Source of the DNA: Betaproteobacteria bacterium
GTDB taxonomy: Bacteria > Pseudomonadota > Gammaproteobacteria > Burkholderiales > Burkholderiaceae_C
Direction of reading: 5' to 3'
Length of the DNA: 7,350 nucleotides
Assembly: GCA_009923345.1 (NCBI GenBank)
Contig: RFTR01000098.1
Location: forward strand, 1 to 7,350
In this document: positions 5,984 through 7,350 of the stretch, one piece after another
Numbering within the stretch: the stretch's first letter is position 1
How the letters are laid out: each line of letters starts with the position of its first letter
Program-made: the position numbers and the translations under genes
Notes under the pieces: model-generated
Told to the model about the DNA's origin: nothing
The model's input: the letters and a program-made list of their open reading frames with translations, nothing else
Database searches by the model: none

Positions 5984-7019
5984 CAACATCCCCTCCGTAG
6001 TAACTCAATTCCAGCAATATCCGATGGCGATGCTGGAACTCATGATGAAAATTGCCCGATTTGCCGATCCAAAACAGAAGGCAGTATTTGGCGCCCTCAT
6101 GGCCCTGGGCATCATCGGTACCGCCGGAATCTGGGGACTCCCCTTTGCCCGACCACTCTTCTCCACGATCGATGGCATCTCCAAGATGCTATCCCCAATC
6201 CTCGGGGAGCCGCCCGTCGAAGCCAAGAAATGGATTCAGGATCTCGTCATAGAATTCTCACGACTGCTCAACTCCGACGATCCCACCTATCTCGCCGACT
6301 ACATCCAGAACGGTTTTGCTCGTGCCCTCGGAGTCGACCTCTCCCGGCGTACCGCACTGGAAATCATCCCGACCGACCTCCTGTCCGGCGAATCCCTCGA
6401 CATGATCGGTCCATTTGGCGGCGTCGTCCTGGGCGGAATCAAACAGGCCTACGACTACCACAACTCCGGGCATTCCGGGCTTGCCCTTGCTTCCCTACTC
6501 CCCCTGGCGGCACGCAATGCCTACTCCGGAGCCACCGGGCAATACATCACTCCGGGTAGCGGGCGTTCACGAATTCCGATTGGAACCCAGACCATGGAGG
6601 AGAACGTAGCCAAAGTCATGGGATTTACCCCGACCCGCATGGCCCGCATCTCGGAACAAGCCTCCATGCTGTCGGATCGCCCGATGGACGCCACGCGCAA
6701 AAACATCCAGAATACCATCGCCTCCCACTATGTCGATGCAATGCTCTGGGATCGTATTGGCAATTCCGCAGCAGCAGACGAATCCCGAAATAAGGCTGCC
6801 GCCATCCTCAATTGGGCCAGCCGGGAAAGCGCCTCGAACGACAGTCCAACCAAACGGATCATTGTCGATCCCGTCGAATTCATGGAAGGTATCAAGGAGC
6901 GCATTCTCCGCGACCTGGAAGGTCCCCTTGGACCAACCGCTATGAAGAGCCGGGGGAACAAGCAGGAACAGGCCGCCAAATTGCAGCGGCTCAAGGAAAA
7001 TTACCCCAATGTTAACTAA
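5970..7019 (+). CDS. Phage large polyvalent protein, C-terminal part (LPD38-like), 5' end lost at the junction
   Basis: The frame gives 349 residues from ATG 5970, but true phage sequence probably begins near residue 5 (GNIPSVV), and the real gene would extend far upstream. No ribosome-binding site precedes 5970. The layout matches the C-terminal end of large polyvalent proteins of tailed phages (LPD38-type region). It starts with a FQQYPMAMLELM block (14-25), then a hydrophobic segment ending in GLPFA (about 38-60). A Gly/Pro-rich middle with MIGPFGGVVLGGIKQA (145-160) is followed by LLPLAARNAYSGATG (176-190). The VAKVMGFTPTRMARISE segment (213-229) and a charged helical tail complete it. 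Such proteins are thousands of residues long, are often packaged in the virion and carry varied enzyme domains; none of those domains is seen here. Identification is by remembered family pattern, not by search. A prophage or free phage origin cannot be distinguished. Confidence 0.72.
   Translation: MFMQGNIPSVVTQFQQYPMAMLELMMKIARFADPKQKAVFGALMALGIIGTAGIWGLPFARPLFSTIDGISKMLSPILGEPPVEAKKWIQDLVIEFSRLLNSDDPTYLADYIQNGFARALGVDLSRRTALEIIPTDLLSGESLDMIGPFGGVVLGGIKQAYDYHNSGHSGLALASLLPLAARNAYSGATGQYITPGSGRSRIPIGTQTMEENVAKVMGFTPTRMARISEQASMLSDRPMDATRKNIQNTIASHYVDAMLWDRIGNSAAADESRNKAAAILNWASRESASNDSPTKRIIVDPVEFMEGIKERILRDLEGPLGPTAMKSRGNKQEQAAKLQRLKENYPNVN
5972..5986. other. Junction between bacterial carA and phage DNA
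   Basis: CarA similarity in the frame of 5729 holds through HVHAG (to about 5983). Phage-protein similarity in the frame of 5970 starts at about GNIPSVVTQFQQYP (from about 5982). The two coding frames differ, so the join is not an in-frame fusion. Codon habit changes sharply here: TTG, CAA and GCG are common before it; ATC, CTC and CCC after it. No direct repeat, tRNA end, integrase or transposase is visible. The breakpoint is estimated to within about 15 nt, since I cannot align either side to a reference. Confidence 0.8.
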
Positions 7020-7350
7020 ATTGCTCCTCGCCCTCACTCTACTAACCAGTCCAGCCTTTGCCTGCGAGACACCCAAACACTCCCTACTGAATATGCTCAG
7101 GGTCGGGTGGCCCGATCTAATCTTCCATTTTACCGATGATGAAGCCACCCTCATCACCAGAACTTTCTTCGACCAGCCGGGAGGCGTTGATGAAGTTATG
7201 GCCCTCGGATCTCCGGCACGCCCACAAATCTGGTTCATCGCCATCGACAAGGACTGTGTTGTTGGCCGGGCCCCCCTTACTCCGGAAGGCGTCAAGGAAA
7301 TTCTCGCCTTAATGGACAAATACCAAACCTACAAACGAGTGCATAAATGG
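7009..7350 (+). CDS. Small secreted phage protein of unknown function (3' end outside window)
   Basis: An ATG at 7009 opens a frame that runs off the window, giving 114 residues so far. It overlaps the end of the preceding phage gene by 11 nt, and AAGGA at 6993-6997 is a fair Shine-Dalgarno. The N-terminus is a clear Sec signal peptide: MLTK, then LLLALTLL, then SPAFA, with likely signal peptidase I cleavage before Cys19. The AFAC sequence is not a good lipobox (no Leu at -3, no small residue at -2), so a lipoprotein is less likely. The mature part contains Cys19 and Cys83, a possible disulfide pair. It also has FHFTDDEATLITRTFF (39-54), a RPQIWFIAIDKDCVVGRAPL strand-like segment (71-90) and the helix TPEGVKEILALMDKY (91-105). 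I do not recognise the family. Overlap with the phage gene makes phage origin very likely. Confidence 0.7.
   Translation, partial: MLTKLLLALTLLTSPAFACETPKHSLLNMLRVGWPDLIFHFTDDEATLITRTFFDQPGGVDEVMALGSPARPQIWFIAIDKDCVVGRAPLTPEGVKEILALMDKYQTYKRVHKW

Noticed and set aside
5970..5990. Natural prophage attachment site in carA
   Set aside because: No integrase, no tRNA, no direct repeat and no phage genome end are seen. The phage side begins in the middle of a structural gene, which does not fit site-specific integration.
5693..6559. Long open frame of 288 codons starting upstream of carA and continuing past the junction
   Set aside because: Only the part from 5729 to about 5983 matches CarA. The rest is an out-of-frame reading of phage DNA, rich in Arg, His and Pro with no domain pattern, so it is not a real fusion protein.
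6567..7319. 250-codon open frame on the minus strand across the phage genes
   Set aside because: It lies opposite two plausible sense genes, one with family motifs and one with a signal peptide and Shine-Dalgarno. It has no motif of its own.

Overview
The window is a Gram-negative chromosomal fragment, most likely from a betaproteobacterium of the order Burkholderiales. I infer this from the gene order (bamA, skp, lpxD, fabZ, lpxA, lpxB, rnhB, RNA methyltransferase, carA) and the protein character; no search was run. It is joined at about position 5980 to an unrelated stretch of tailed-phage DNA. All genes are on the + strand.

Positions 1-5579 form a tightly packed envelope-biogenesis operon. 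It begins with the C-terminal third of the BamA outer-membrane insertase barrel and the periplasmic chaperone Skp. Next come the early lipid A genes lpxD, lpxA and lpxB, with the fatty-acid dehydratase fabZ between lpxD and lpxA. FabZ draws on the same (3R)-hydroxyacyl-ACP pool that LpxA and LpxD use. The cluster ends with ribonuclease HII (rnhB) and a SPOUT-class RNA 2'-O-methyltransferase. Neighbouring genes mostly overlap by 1-29 nt or lie within 20 nt of each other, so translational coupling is likely.

One gene in this cluster is broken as it stands. lpxB (3235-4199) has recognisable N- and C-terminal parts in different frames, and about 60 residues are missing between them at about 3387-3393. 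The missing part includes the region that carries the catalytic Asp.

Positions 5580-5728 are a non-coding leader with a TATAAT box overlapped by a perfect inverted repeat. A good Shine-Dalgarno then precedes a GTG start for carA, the small subunit of carbamoyl-phosphate synthetase. Only about 85 codons of carA are present.

From about 5984 onward the sequence is the 3' end of a phage large polyvalent protein (LPD38-like C-terminal region) in another reading frame, with C-ending codons favoured. It is followed by an overlapping small secreted protein (7009 to the window end) that I do not recognise. The join falls in the middle of two genes, with no integrase, tRNA or att-like repeat visible. 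A chimeric (mis-assembled) contig is therefore the leading explanation, with true recombination or insertion as the alternative. I found no CRISPR array, RNA gene or insertion sequence. I do not see convincing evidence of a novel defence or mobile system in this window.
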